Of a stretch of DNA of 64,000 nt, positions 9,656 to 17,636 are shown in pieces. Both the position numbers and the translations under genes were made by a program. Positions within the stretch are counted from its first letter, which is position 1. Each line of letters starts with the position of its first letter. This DNA comes from Olivibacter sp. SDN3 (GTDB lineage: Bacteria > Bacteroidota > Bacteroidia > Sphingobacteriales > Sphingobacteriaceae): NCBI RefSeq assembly GCF_014334135.1, contig NZ_CP060497.1, forward strand, positions 2,728,001 to 2,792,000, read 5' to 3'. The notes beneath the pieces are model-generated. The model was not told where the DNA came from and searched no databases. It worked only from the letters and a program-made list of their open reading frames with translations.

Positions 9656-10123
9656 ATGAATTTAAAAAGACTTTTATTAATAGGTATACTTGGCTTCGCA
9701 GGTGTTTTTTTTGCTACCAAAAGCTACGCCCAGTCACCTAAGGTTACCTTATCGCCCGAATTACTAGTGCCTTTCAGTAAGGCGTATAATGTTGGTATAG
9801 GTGGCATTTTGGAAGCCGAATGGCCAGTAGAACGTAAATTGGGTTTAACCCTGGCTACTGGTGTTGAATCCTTGTTTCCGAAAAACGACAGAAGAGATAA
9901 CTATACGTTCTTACCATTAAAAGGTGGTATCAAGTACTACGTTGATGGACAGTTTTATCTGAATTTTAATATGGGAGCTGCCGTAGGATTTAACGATTAC
10001 GGTACCCATTTTCTTATTGGAGGAGGTGCGGGATATCAATTTACGAATAGAATCGATGCCGGTTTTAGGATAGAGGATGCAGGAACGTCTTACTTAGCTT
10101 TGAAAGTTGGTTTTAGACTGTAA
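9656..10123 (+). CDS. Small outer-membrane beta-barrel-like protein with signal peptide
   Basis: A 155-aa protein with a signal peptide (hydrophobic 4-22, cleavage after about residue 25 at SYA|Q). The mature part alternates glycine/aromatic strands (NVGIGGILEAEW, YYVDGQFYLNFNMGAAVGF, FLIGGGAGYQF), ending DAGFRIEDAGTSYLALKVGFRL. Strand pattern and length suggest an eight-stranded barrel of the general OmpA/OmpW-like outer-membrane type. No specific function is recognised. A TATAATTTG sequence (9646-9654) ends one base before the ATG. The gene is followed by a strong terminator and is probably monocistronic. Confidence 0.7.
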   Translation: MNLKRLLLIGILGFAGVFFATKSYAQSPKVTLSPELLVPFSKAYNVGIGGILEAEWPVERKLGLTLATGVESLFPKNDRRDNYTFLPLKGGIKYYVDGQFYLNFNMGAAVGFNDYGTHFLIGGGAGYQFTNRIDAGFRIEDAGTSYLALKVGFRL

Positions 10124-10135
10124 AATTTTTATAAA

Positions 10136-10172
10136 CAAAGAGGTTGCTCAATTGGGCGCCTCTTTGCTTTTT
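10136..10172 (+). terminator. Rho-independent terminator after the small barrel gene
   Basis: CAAAGAGG (10136-10143) pairs with CCTCTTTG (10159-10166) around a 15-nt loop and is followed by CTTTTT. It begins 13 nt after the stop codon of the barrel gene. Confidence 0.85.
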
Positions 10173-10339
10173 ATACTACAATTTAGTTATCCAATCTTTG
10201 TTTATCATTAAAAAAATGATAGTTTTGAAGAAGATAATAACCTTTTGATGATAACCCAACTATTGTAGCGTTTACTGATATGCACTATTCCTTAAGTTGT
10301 TTTTTTGTCATTGCTAAAACGTTAAAGTATTTTAGTCCC

Positions 10340-10347
10340 TAAATTTG
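10340..10347 (+). promoter_or_regulatory. Perfect -7 box almost touching the GH43 start codon
   Basis: TAAATTTG matches TAnnTTTG exactly and ends 8 nt before the ATG at 10356. A transcript from it would have almost no leader. The -33 element is weak (a TTG at 10311-10313, 26 nt upstream). Confidence 0.5.
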
Positions 10348-10355
10348 TAATTGTA

Positions 10356-11318
10356 ATGAAAAATATGAAAATCCGAAACATTGCCTATAGCTTGAAATTT
10401 TTTTTCACTATTTATTTTTTTATACTGATTATTCCAGCGAAAGCTCAACAAAATCCTGTTTTTGAAGGTTGGTATGCTGATCCTGAAGGAATAAAATATG
10501 GCGATCAATTTTGGGTGTTCCCTACTTACTCAGCGCCTTATGAGGAGCAGGTGTTTATGGATGCTTTCTCCTCGAAAGACTTGAAAAATTGGCAAAAACA
10601 TTCCCGTATTATAGACACTTCTGCAGTAAAATGGGCAAAAAAGGCCATGTGGGCGCCAGCAGTTTTAGAGAAAGAAGGTAAGTACTATCTGTTTTTCGGA
10701 GCGAATGATGTTCATGAAGGAGAAATAGGTGGGATCGGTGTTGCGGTCGCCGATCGACCTGAGGGACCTTATCGGGATTTATTGGGCAAACCTCTAATTA
10801 ATGAAATAGTTAACGGTGCGCAACCCATCGATCAGTTTGTTTTTAAAGATACTGATGGCGCTTATTATATGTATTATGGAGGTTGGGGCCACTGCAATAT
10901 CGTAAAGTTGAATGACGATTTTACTGGATTGGTGCCTTTTGATGACGGAGAAATGTATAAGGAGGTTACACCAAAGGATTACGTAGAAGGCCCTTTTATG
11001 TTCGTAAGGGATGGGAAATATTACTTTATGTGGTCAGAGGGCGGCTGGACAGGGCCAGACTATAAAGTGGCATATGCTATAGCTGATTCTCCATTCGGTC
11101 CTTTCGAGCGTATCGACACCATTTTGGAACAAGATCCTACCGTTGCAACTGGGGCAGGTCACCATTCTGTTATTTATGACTCATCGAATGATAAATGGTT
11201 TATTGTATATCATAGGAGGCCATTGGGAGAAACCAGTGCCCACCATCGGGTGACGTGTATAGACGAGATGCATTTTGATGAAAAGGGATTTATAAAACCG
11301 GTAACCATGACCAAATAG
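10356..11318 (+). CDS. Secreted glycoside hydrolase family 43-like protein
   Basis: A 320-aa protein with a signal peptide (about 1-30, ending PAKA|QQ) and a five-bladed beta-propeller pattern. The GH43 triad is visible: general base Asp42 in GWYADPEG, pKa-modulating Asp159 in QPIDQFVF and general acid Glu211 in YVEGPFMF. The segments YYLFFGAND and MYYGGWGHCNI are typical blade motifs. GH43 enzymes release arabinose or xylose from plant-type glycans, and the substrate here is not determined. The gene stands alone, not in the SusCD operon. A second in-frame ATG at 10365 is a possible alternative start. Confidence 0.88.
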   Translation: MKNMKIRNIAYSLKFFFTIYFFILIIPAKAQQNPVFEGWYADPEGIKYGDQFWVFPTYSAPYEEQVFMDAFSSKDLKNWQKHSRIIDTSAVKWAKKAMWAPAVLEKEGKYYLFFGANDVHEGEIGGIGVAVADRPEGPYRDLLGKPLINEIVNGAQPIDQFVFKDTDGAYYMYYGGWGHCNIVKLNDDFTGLVPFDDGEMYKEVTPKDYVEGPFMFVRDGKYYFMWSEGGWTGPDYKVAYAIADSPFGPFERIDTILEQDPTVATGAGHHSVIYDSSNDKWFIVYHRRPLGETSAHHRVTCIDEMHFDEKGFIKPVTMTK

Positions 11319-11362
11319 CTATAAAAAACCTTATTTAAGGTAGCTTATGTGAGAAAGAATAC

Positions 11363-11370
11363 TAGTTTTG
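11363..11370 (+). promoter_or_regulatory. -7 promoter box upstream of the RmlD-like gene
   Basis: TAGTTTTG matches TAnnTTTG and lies 36 nt before the first ATG (11407). No clear TTTG -33 box was found. Confidence 0.45.
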
Positions 11371-11406
11371 CATTTTTATTCTATTTAAATGAAACATTAA
11401 CAAGCA

Positions 11407-12285
11407 ATGCTTGTAAAACAGAAGATGAGTAAGATAGTATTAGGAGGCAGCGGACAGCTTGGACAATGTATTAAATCTGTTGCCGGAGAAAAATCGGAAG
11501 ACAGCAAGTTGATTTTTTTTTCTTCAAAGGATGCTGACTTGAATAATTATGGGCAAATGCGTAATATGTTTGAGGCCTATAAACCACAAATGATAATTAA
11601 TTGTGCTGCTTACACCGCAGTTGACAAAGCGGAAGAGGAGCAGGATATTGCTTATGCTTTAAATGCTGATGCCGCCGGCAATTTGGCTTCATTGTGTAAA
11701 CATTATAATAGTGAACTTATACATATCTCTACAGACTTCGTGTTTGAAGGTAATAAGCCAGGGTTACTTACCGAAGAGGATATCACAAAGCCGATTGGAG
11801 TGTATGGGAAAACAAAATTGATCGGGGAGAAGAAAATTCAAGAAGAATGGGGACGTTCAATTATCTTGCGCACAAGTTGGCTTTATTCGGAATATGGAAA
11901 TAACTTTCTGAAGACTATTCTGCGTTTGGCTGGAGATAGAGACGAAGTGAAAATCATATGTGATCAAGTGGGTACACCTACCTACGGAATCGACCTCGCA
12001 CGTGCGATATTGCATATTATTTCTTTAGAAAATAAAGAATATGGAATATACCACTATAGTAATGAAGGAGTAGCAAGTTGGTACGATTTTGCCTATGAAA
12101 TATGCAAGATAAAGGGGTTATCTGTAGCCGTTAAACCCATAAAAACAGGAGAATTTCCTACCAAAGCAAAAAGACCGATTTATTCGGTGATGGATAAAAC
12201 GAAGGTAAAAGAGACGTTTAACCTCGAAATAGCTCATTGGACAGACAGCTTGAGAATCTGCTTGGAACGCCTAAGCACCAACTAA
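11407..12285 (+). CDS. rfbD: dTDP-4-dehydrorhamnose reductase family (RmlD-like)
   Basis: A 292-aa short-chain dehydrogenase/reductase. The N-terminal nucleotide-binding motif GGSGQLGQ, NCAAYTAVDKAEEE, the STDFVFEG segment with the catalytic Ser/Thr, and the YGKTKLIGE active-site YxxxK are all characteristic of RmlD. RmlD makes dTDP-L-rhamnose from the 4-keto sugar using NAD(P)H. The other rml genes (A, B, C) are not adjacent, so the assignment is by family only. The first ATG is at 11407. An in-frame ATG at 11425 (MSKIVLGG) puts the start immediately before the Rossmann strand and is an equally plausible start. The Nudix gene follows after 48 nt. Confidence 0.85.
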   Translation: MLVKQKMSKIVLGGSGQLGQCIKSVAGEKSEDSKLIFFSSKDADLNNYGQMRNMFEAYKPQMIINCAAYTAVDKAEEEQDIAYALNADAAGNLASLCKHYNSELIHISTDFVFEGNKPGLLTEEDITKPIGVYGKTKLIGEKKIQEEWGRSIILRTSWLYSEYGNNFLKTILRLAGDRDEVKIICDQVGTPTYGIDLARAILHIISLENKEYGIYHYSNEGVASWYDFAYEICKIKGLSVAVKPIKTGEFPTKAKRPIYSVMDKTKVKETFNLEIAHWTDSLRICLERLSTN

Positions 12286-12333
12286 AAGTTAACGTTTATT
12301 AGGTGAAGGCAATAGTAGCAAAATAATTAGCAC

Positions 12334-12858
12334 ATGAAGTGGAAAGTTTTAACCTCGGAATATTTAATAAAAGCACCATGGGCAGTGCTCCGCAGAGATA
12401 AATGTGAAATGCCCAATGGGCACGTCGTTCCTGAATATTATGTGTTGGAATATCCTAATTGGGTTAATATTGTAGCATTGACAAAAGATAATCAGGTCAT
12501 TTTGGTGAAGCAGTACCGTCATGGTGCGGGTATAGAATCGCTGGAAATCCCAGGAGGTGTTATTGACGAGGGAGAAGATGCAGAAACTGCAGCCAGACGT
12601 GAAATGTTAGAAGAAACCGGCTATACATTTGATCAAATGGAAAAGATTGTCGAGTTGTACCCAAACCCCGCGACAAGTACAAATATTACCACAACATTTG
12701 TTGCGCGTGGTGGTGTTAAAATAAGGGAGCAAGCGTTGGATGATCAGGAAGAAATAGAGGTTTTCTTGGTTTCTATTGACGAAACAAAAAAACTCCTGAA
12801 AGAAAATAAGATACCGCAGGCACTTCATGCGGCGGCTTTGTTTTATGCACTTTATTAA
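12334..12858 (+). CDS. Nudix hydrolase, ADP-sugar pyrophosphatase type
   Basis: A 174-aa protein with an intact Nudix box (GX5EX7REUXEEXGU) at residues 75-97, running from GVIDEGE through REMLEETGY. The length, the preceding PNWVNIVALT and the YRHGAGIESLEIPGG strand resemble ADP-ribose/ADP-sugar pyrophosphatases, which clear ADP-ribose or nucleotide sugars. It follows the RmlD-like gene by 48 nt in the same direction and may share its transcript. Confidence 0.88.
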   Translation: MKWKVLTSEYLIKAPWAVLRRDKCEMPNGHVVPEYYVLEYPNWVNIVALTKDNQVILVKQYRHGAGIESLEIPGGVIDEGEDAETAARREMLEETGYTFDQMEKIVELYPNPATSTNITTTFVARGGVKIREQALDDQEEIEVFLVSIDETKKLLKENKIPQALHAAALFYALY

Positions 12859-12913
12859 TTGCTATTATCTATTCCAAATAGTGGTCAGAGCTGGTAACTC
12901 ATGGCGAAATTAG

Positions 12914-12921
12914 TACCTTTG
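12914..12921 (+). promoter_or_regulatory. Perfect -7 box four bases before an ATG
   Basis: TACCTTTG matches TAnnTTTG and ends only 4 nt before the start codon at 12926. If used, transcription would start at or next to the ATG and give a leaderless mRNA. No convincing -33 TTTG is visible. Confidence 0.5.
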
Positions 12922-12925
12922 CTCC

Positions 12926-14236
12926 ATGGCAAGAGAGATTTTGGAAAATAAGCGTAAAGCATTAAGAATTAACCTCAATGAACAAATTTATGGCACTTTT
13001 GCAGAAATAGGTGCCGGACAGGAAGTTGCGCGTAATTTTTTTACCGCGGGTGCTGCCTCAGGCACTATCGCAAAAACGATGAGTGCTTATGATATGGCCT
13101 TCAGTGATGCCATTTATGGAGCTGAATATAATAGAAGGTACGTTAGCAGTTCTCGATTAGAAAAGATGTTAGACCATGAGTATGGGTTATTGACAGACCG
13201 GCTAACAGGGTCTAAATATCAAAACCGCAAATTCTTCGCTTTTGCCGATACGGTTACCACATTAAATTTTAGCAAAACAAATGATCCACATGGTTGGATT
13301 GGTATCCGTTTCCAGTCGGAAGTAGGAGGGGATCCTAATGATATTATCGTTCACGTGCGCTTGTTGGACAGCGACGCTTCGTTACAGCAGACAGTACTTG
13401 GAATATTGGGTGTGAATCTAGTGTTTGCGGCGTATTTTTACATAAATGATGTCCAAACGATGATAGAGAGTCTGGCAGATAACCTAGCTGCAGGGTCAGT
13501 AGAAATCGATTTGGTAAAAGTTAACGGTCCTGTGTTTAATAACGTGAACGAAAGGCTGATCAATCTTTACTTAATAGCTAAGGGGTTTTCAAGTGCGGCG
13601 ATATTTGATAAAGATGGACATGCCCACCAGGCAAGAGACTTTTTGTATAAAAGGGATATCATTATTTTAAGAACAAAATATAGGCAGAAATCCAATCCTA
13701 ACTTTGATTTATTTAATCTTGCGGTTGATCAATTTAAGCGGAATCTAGGTGTGAAAGATAGCAATTTATTGGTGATGATTGAGGTTCTTATGTCGAACGT
13801 TTTAGACGATCACCCTGAATTGAGTAATGACGATCTTGAGTATTTTGCGCAAAGAGCTGAGGAGCTTTGTGCTACCGGAAACCATATATTGGTTTCCAAC
13901 TTTACTCGTAGCCATAAATTGGCAAATTATCTTTCTCAATTCAAACCAAAAAACGTTGGTATTTCTACCAATATATCGAATTTGCGTAATATATTCAATT
14001 CTAGAAACTATGGTGATACTTATACGGATGAACTATTGGCCTACGTAAGTGGTATGTTTAGTAAAAATGTTAAGCTGTACGCCTATCCATATCTAGATAA
14101 AAAGAGTAATGAAATTATTAACACGAACAATATGCCAGTGTCGAGAGAAGCTAAACCACTATTCGATTTTCTAACACAAAATCATTACATTATTGATATA
14201 GAAAACTACGATGAGCGATTTGTAAAAACAGTTTAA
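12926..14236 (+). CDS. Conserved protein of unknown function
   Basis: A 436-aa cytoplasmic-looking protein without signal peptide or membrane helices. It opens with MAREILENKRKALRINLNEQ and continues into a Gly/Ala-rich block (AEIGAGQEVARNFFTAGAAS, about residues 29-48). I recall close relatives across Bacteroidota, usually carrying unreliable labels such as nicotinate-nucleotide adenylyltransferase. I see no nucleotidyltransferase signature (no HxGH or ISSTxxR), so I do not repeat that name. The strong conservation I remember for the N-terminus supports the chosen start. It is flanked by its own promoter box and a strong terminator, so it is probably monocistronic. Function is unknown. Confidence 0.8.
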   Translation: MAREILENKRKALRINLNEQIYGTFAEIGAGQEVARNFFTAGAASGTIAKTMSAYDMAFSDAIYGAEYNRRYVSSSRLEKMLDHEYGLLTDRLTGSKYQNRKFFAFADTVTTLNFSKTNDPHGWIGIRFQSEVGGDPNDIIVHVRLLDSDASLQQTVLGILGVNLVFAAYFYINDVQTMIESLADNLAAGSVEIDLVKVNGPVFNNVNERLINLYLIAKGFSSAAIFDKDGHAHQARDFLYKRDIIILRTKYRQKSNPNFDLFNLAVDQFKRNLGVKDSNLLVMIEVLMSNVLDDHPELSNDDLEYFAQRAEELCATGNHILVSNFTRSHKLANYLSQFKPKNVGISTNISNLRNIFNSRNYGDTYTDELLAYVSGMFSKNVKLYAYPYLDKKSNEIINTNNMPVSREAKPLFDFLTQNHYIIDIENYDERFVKTV

Positions 14237-14327
14237 GAATAGCTCTGCTTCTCAGCAGCTGAAATCGTGTAAGGGGTATTTACTAAATAACTCCAAGGTA
14301 ACTAATATTCGAATTAACGTAAAGAAA

Positions 14328-14377
14328 AATAAAAAGGCACGGTAAGTTACAATTACAACCTACCGTGCCTTTTTATT
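14328..14377. terminator. Bidirectional terminator between the unknown protein and gcvP
   Basis: A 17-bp perfect stem, AATAAAAAGGCACGGTA (14328-14344) with TACCGTGCCTTTTTATT (14361-14377), around a 16-nt loop. The stem has an A-run on the left and a T-run on the right, so it can terminate both convergent genes. The gcvP stop codon begins at the next base. Confidence 0.93.
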
Positions 14378-17257
14378 TTAAACAACCTCTTCGTATTCAC
14401 TTAACGGAGGACAGGAGCAGATCAATGAACGATCACCGTAAGAATCATTCACACGTCCTACTGCTGGCCAAAACTTGCGTGTCGCAACGTAAGGCAAGGG
14501 AAAGGCTGCCTCTTGACGGTTGTAAGGCCTATCCCAGTCATCAGCACTGATGACTGCCAATGTATGAGGTGCGTGCTTGAGTAAGTTGTCGACTTTATCC
14601 GCTATGCCATCTTCAATGGCAGTAATTTCTTTTCTAATGGCAATTAATGCATCACAGAAACGGTCAAGCTCAGCCTTAGGTTCCGATTCGGTCGGCTCTA
14701 CCATGAGTGTGCCGGCAACTGGGAATGATACTGTTGGCGCATGAAAGCCATAATCCATTAAACGCTTAGCAATGTCACCAACTTCTACACCGTAGTTTTT
14801 AAAACTGCGACAATCTAAAATCATCTCATGAGCACAACGTCCATTGGTGCCAGCATATAATACCTTATAACTGTTTTCTAAACGCGCCTTTATATAGTTG
14901 GCATTCAAGATGGCAAATCTAGTGGCATTAGTTAGCCCTTCTGCTCCCATCATGGCAACATATGCATGCGAAATAATCAATATAGAAGCTGATCCAAATG
15001 GGGCTGCAGATACCGCTGAAATCGATTTTCCTTGATTGATGTCTACTACTTCATGTCCCGGTAGATAAGGCACTAAATGCGTTGCTACGCCAATTGGTCC
15101 CATACCCGGCCCTCCACCTCCGTGTGGGATACAGAAGGTCTTATGTAAGTTAAGGTGACAGACATCAGCTCCTACGGTTGCGGGACTGGTTAAGCCTACT
15201 TGGGCGTTCATGTTAGCTCCGTCCATATATACCTGTCCGCCGTTATCATGTATAATTTGGCAGATATCTATAATAGATTCTTCAAATACACCGTGCGTAG
15301 AAGGATAAGTAACCATTAAACAGCTTAAGTTGTTGCGGTTAGCATTTGCCTTCTCTTTTAAGTCATTTACATCAATATTTCCGCGTTCATCGCATTTTAC
15401 AATAACGATCTTCATTCCAGCCATAGCCGCGGACGCGGGGTTTGTTCCATGGGCGGATGAAGGGATCAATACAACGTTACGATGGTGATCCCCCCGATCT
15501 TCATGGTAGGCTCTAATAACCATCAAACCTGTATACTCTCCCTGCGCGCCGGAATTAGGCTGAAAACTCATTTTAGCGAAACCGGTAATTGCAGATAACC
15601 ATTGATCAAGCTCGCTGATGAGCTGCATATACCCGCCAACTTGGTCTGTAGGAGCAAAAGGGTGAAGTTTACTGAAAGCCTCCCAAGATACTGGAATCAT
15701 CTCAGTTGTTGCGTTTAGCTTCATAGTGCATGAGCCTAAGGGTATCATCGAATGGCAAAGGGATAAATCTTTTGCTTCCAAAGATTTTATATAACGCAGC
15801 ATTTCATGTTCGGAATGATAGCTGTTGAAAACTTCATGGGTTAGGTATTTACTTGTGCGTTGTAAGTCGTTCGGAACAACGCTTTCTAAACCGTTTTCCA
15901 GCGCAGAAAAATCGATGTCGGCTAATGTTTTAGCTTTAATCTTTGCAAATACCCGTACAATTTCTTTGATAGCGGCAAGCGAAGTGGTTTCGTCTATTGA
16001 AATATTAACTTTAGCACCATCGTAACGGAAGTTCATTTCATTATTTAATGCTTCGGCGTGCAAGGGATCGCACAGATCTCCCAAAGGGACAGTTAACGTA
16101 TCGAAATAGGTTTCGTTCTCTTGTTTATAGCCAAGAGTTTCTAATGCCTTCGCCAAAAGAACCGTTAAGCCATGTATTCGTTCCGCAATAGCTTTTATAC
16201 CTTGTGGTCCGTGATAGGCTGTGTAAAAACCAGCCATAATAGCTAGTAAAGCTTGCGCGGTGCAAATATTTGAAGAAGCTTTATCACGCCGGATATGCTG
16301 TTCACGAGTTTGTAAGGCCATCCTAAGAGCGTAATTGCCTGCTGAATCTATAGTGACGCCAATAATGCGGCCCGGTATATTTCGTTTGTAGATTTCTTTT
16401 GTTGCAAAGAAAGCAGCATGGGGGCCACCAAAACCCATGGGTACTCCAAGACGCTGCGAAGACCCAACAACAATATCTGCACCCCATTCTCCTGGAGGCG
16501 CGAGCAGTGCCAAACTCATGATGTCAGCTGCCACACTCAGTGTGGACTGATTGGCATGTAAGGCGTCAGCAAAAACACTATAATCGTAAACTTTACCATC
16601 GCCAGCAGGGTATTGTACCAATGCCCCAAATATGTCATTCGTAAGCTCGATGGTACGGTGATCCCCTATTACTAAATCAATGCCGTAAGATACTGCTCGA
16701 GTCTTTAGTACATCTAATGTTTGAGGGAATACATTTTCCGACACGAAGAAGGTATTAGCCACTTTATTTTTACGGAGACTATATTGCATGTACATTGCCT
16801 CTGAGGCTGCGGTAGCTTCATCTAATAAAGAAGCATTTGCAATCTCCATTCCTGTAAGATCAATGATTGCCGTCTGGAAGTTCAGCAAGGCTTGTAGTCG
16901 CCCTTGGGCAATCTCTGCTTGATAGGGGGTGTATTGCGTATACCAGCCCGGATTCTCAAAAACATTTCTAAGAATAACACCAGGGGTAATAACATCGTAA
17001 TAACCTTGACCAATATAAGATTTAAATACCTTGTTTTTTGACGCAGTTTGCTTCAATTTGCTTAAGTAATCGGTTTCACTGAGAGCAGGTGGTAGGCTCA
17101 AAGAATTTTTTAATCTGATCTTAGCAGGGACTGTTTCCTCAATTAACTGTTCAATACTGTGGACGCCTATGGCTTCCAGCATCTCAGGAACATCTTGTGC
17201 AGTAGGCGCGATATGACGTTCTTCAAATTTTTCTTGAAAATTTATGTTTAAGCTCAT
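14378..17257 (-). CDS. gcvP: Glycine dehydrogenase (decarboxylating), glycine cleavage P-protein
   Basis: A 959-aa protein, the normal length for the single-chain homodimeric P-protein. Two PLP-transferase-like halves are visible. The active half carries [12 protein letters not shown] (about 509-520), [10 protein letters not shown] (601-610), [10 protein letters not shown] and the PLP-binding Lys706 in [18 protein letters not shown]. The enzyme decarboxylates glycine and passes the aminomethyl group to the lipoyl arm of GcvH, whose gene is about 17 kb away in this window. gcvT is not present. The gene has its own minus-strand promoter box with a leader of about 110 nt and ends at a bidirectional terminator. 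Confidence 0.97.
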   Translation of the reverse strand: MSLNINFQEKFEERHIAPTAQDVPEMLEAIGVHSIEQLIEETVPAKIRLKNSLSLPPALSETDYLSKLKQTASKNKVFKSYIGQGYYDVITPGVILRNVFENPGWYTQYTPYQAEIAQGRLQALLNFQTAIIDLTGMEIANASLLDEATAASEAMYMQYSLRKNKVANTFFVSENVFPQTLDVLKTRAVSYGIDLVIGDHRTIELTNDIFGALVQYPAGDGKVYDYSVFADALHANQSTLSVAADIMSLALLAPPGEWGADIVVGSSQRLGVPMGFGGPHAAFFATKEIYKRNIPGRIIGVTIDSAGNYALRMALQTREQHIRRDKASSNICTAQALLAIMAGFYTAYHGPQGIKAIAERIHGLTVLLAKALETLGYKQENETYFDTLTVPLGDLCDPLHAEALNNEMNFRYDGAKVNISIDETTSLAAIKEIVRVFAKIKAKTLADIDFSALENGLESVVPNDLQRTSKYLTHEVFNSYHSEHEMLRYIKSLEAKDLSLCHSMIPLGSCTMKLNATTEMIPVSWEAFSKLHPFAPTDQVGGYMQLISELDQWLSAITGFAKMSFQPNSGAQGEYTGLMVIRAYHEDRGDHHRNVVLIPSSAHGTNPASAAMAGMKIVIVKCDERGNIDVNDLKEKANANRNNLSCLMVTYPSTHGVFEESIIDICQIIHDNGGQVYMDGANMNAQVGLTSPATVGADVCHLNLHKTFCIPHGGGGPGMGPIGVATHLVPYLPGHEVVDINQGKSISAVSAAPFGSASILIISHAYVAMMGAEGLTNATRFAILNANYIKARLENSYKVLYAGTNGRCAHEMILDCRSFKNYGVEVGDIAKRLMDYGFHAPTVSFPVAGTLMVEPTESEPKAELDRFCDALIAIRKEITAIEDGIADKVDNLLKHAPHTLAVISADDWDRPYNRQEAAFPLPYVATRKFWPAVGRVNDSYGDRSLICSCPPLSEYEEVV

Positions 17258-17371
17258 TCAAGTGTGAATTATAGATCATAGTTTTATTGCATGTAGAACC
17301 GCTATCTGGTTACTTCTAAAGAGGGGTTAGCCTGTTTTTCATGCCAGTTAAAACCATTGAATTTAAGGCCA

Positions 17372-17379
17372 CAAAGATA
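17372..17379 (-). promoter_or_regulatory. Candidate -7 promoter box of gcvP (minus strand)
   Basis: Read on the minus strand this is TATCTTTG, a perfect TAnnTTTG, 115 nt upstream of the gcvP ATG. The leader has no structure I recognise as a glycine riboswitch. Confidence 0.45.
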
Positions 17380-17445
17380 CGAAATAAGTCTTAGATTTTA
17401 TGGTATCAATGTGAAGGTTTTAGATACTTTTATATCAGCTTTTAT

Positions 17446-17453
17446 TAGTTTTG
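17446..17453 (+). promoter_or_regulatory. -7 box immediately before the 56-aa membrane protein
   Basis: TAGTTTTG matches TAnnTTTG and ends 6 nt before the ATG at 17460. It supports this small frame being expressed, probably with little or no leader. Confidence 0.5.
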
Positions 17454-17459
17454 CAGTAT

Positions 17460-17630
17460 ATGAAAAAACACCTTCCTTTAATTACAATGCTTACAGGCTT
17501 CATTTCTTTCGCCGGAATTATATATATGATGATGAACCCAAACATATCCAACGCATTAATTTTTTGTATTTATTTGTTGGCCGCCAGCTCAGGTATTATG
17601 GGATTCACTCTTATGGGAAAGAAGAAGTAA
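17460..17630 (+). CDS. Small two-helix membrane protein, 56 aa
   Basis: The frame from ATG 17460 to TAA 17628-17630 encodes 56 residues. A short basic start (MKKHLPL) is followed by a hydrophobic helix (about 6-25), a polar MNPNISN turn, a second helix (about 31-52) and a basic MGKKK end. Both the topology and the -7 box directly upstream argue that it is a real gene. A longer frame over the same DNA (17357-17734) is a shadow with unnatural composition. No family is recognised. It ends 6 nt before the stop of the convergent MG2/plug gene. Confidence 0.7.
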   Translation: MKKHLPLITMLTGFISFAGIIYMMMNPNISNALIFCIYLLAASSGIMGFTLMGKKK

Positions 17631-17636
17631 ATCATG

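Noticed and set aside
11328-11343. ACCTT/AAGGT hairpin after GH43 as a terminator
   Set aside because: The stem is only 5-6 bp and has no U-run.
17258-17371. Glycine riboswitch in the gcvP leader
   Set aside because: No tandem aptamer-like conserved elements could be recognised by eye, and the leader of about 110 nt is short for a tandem aptamer.
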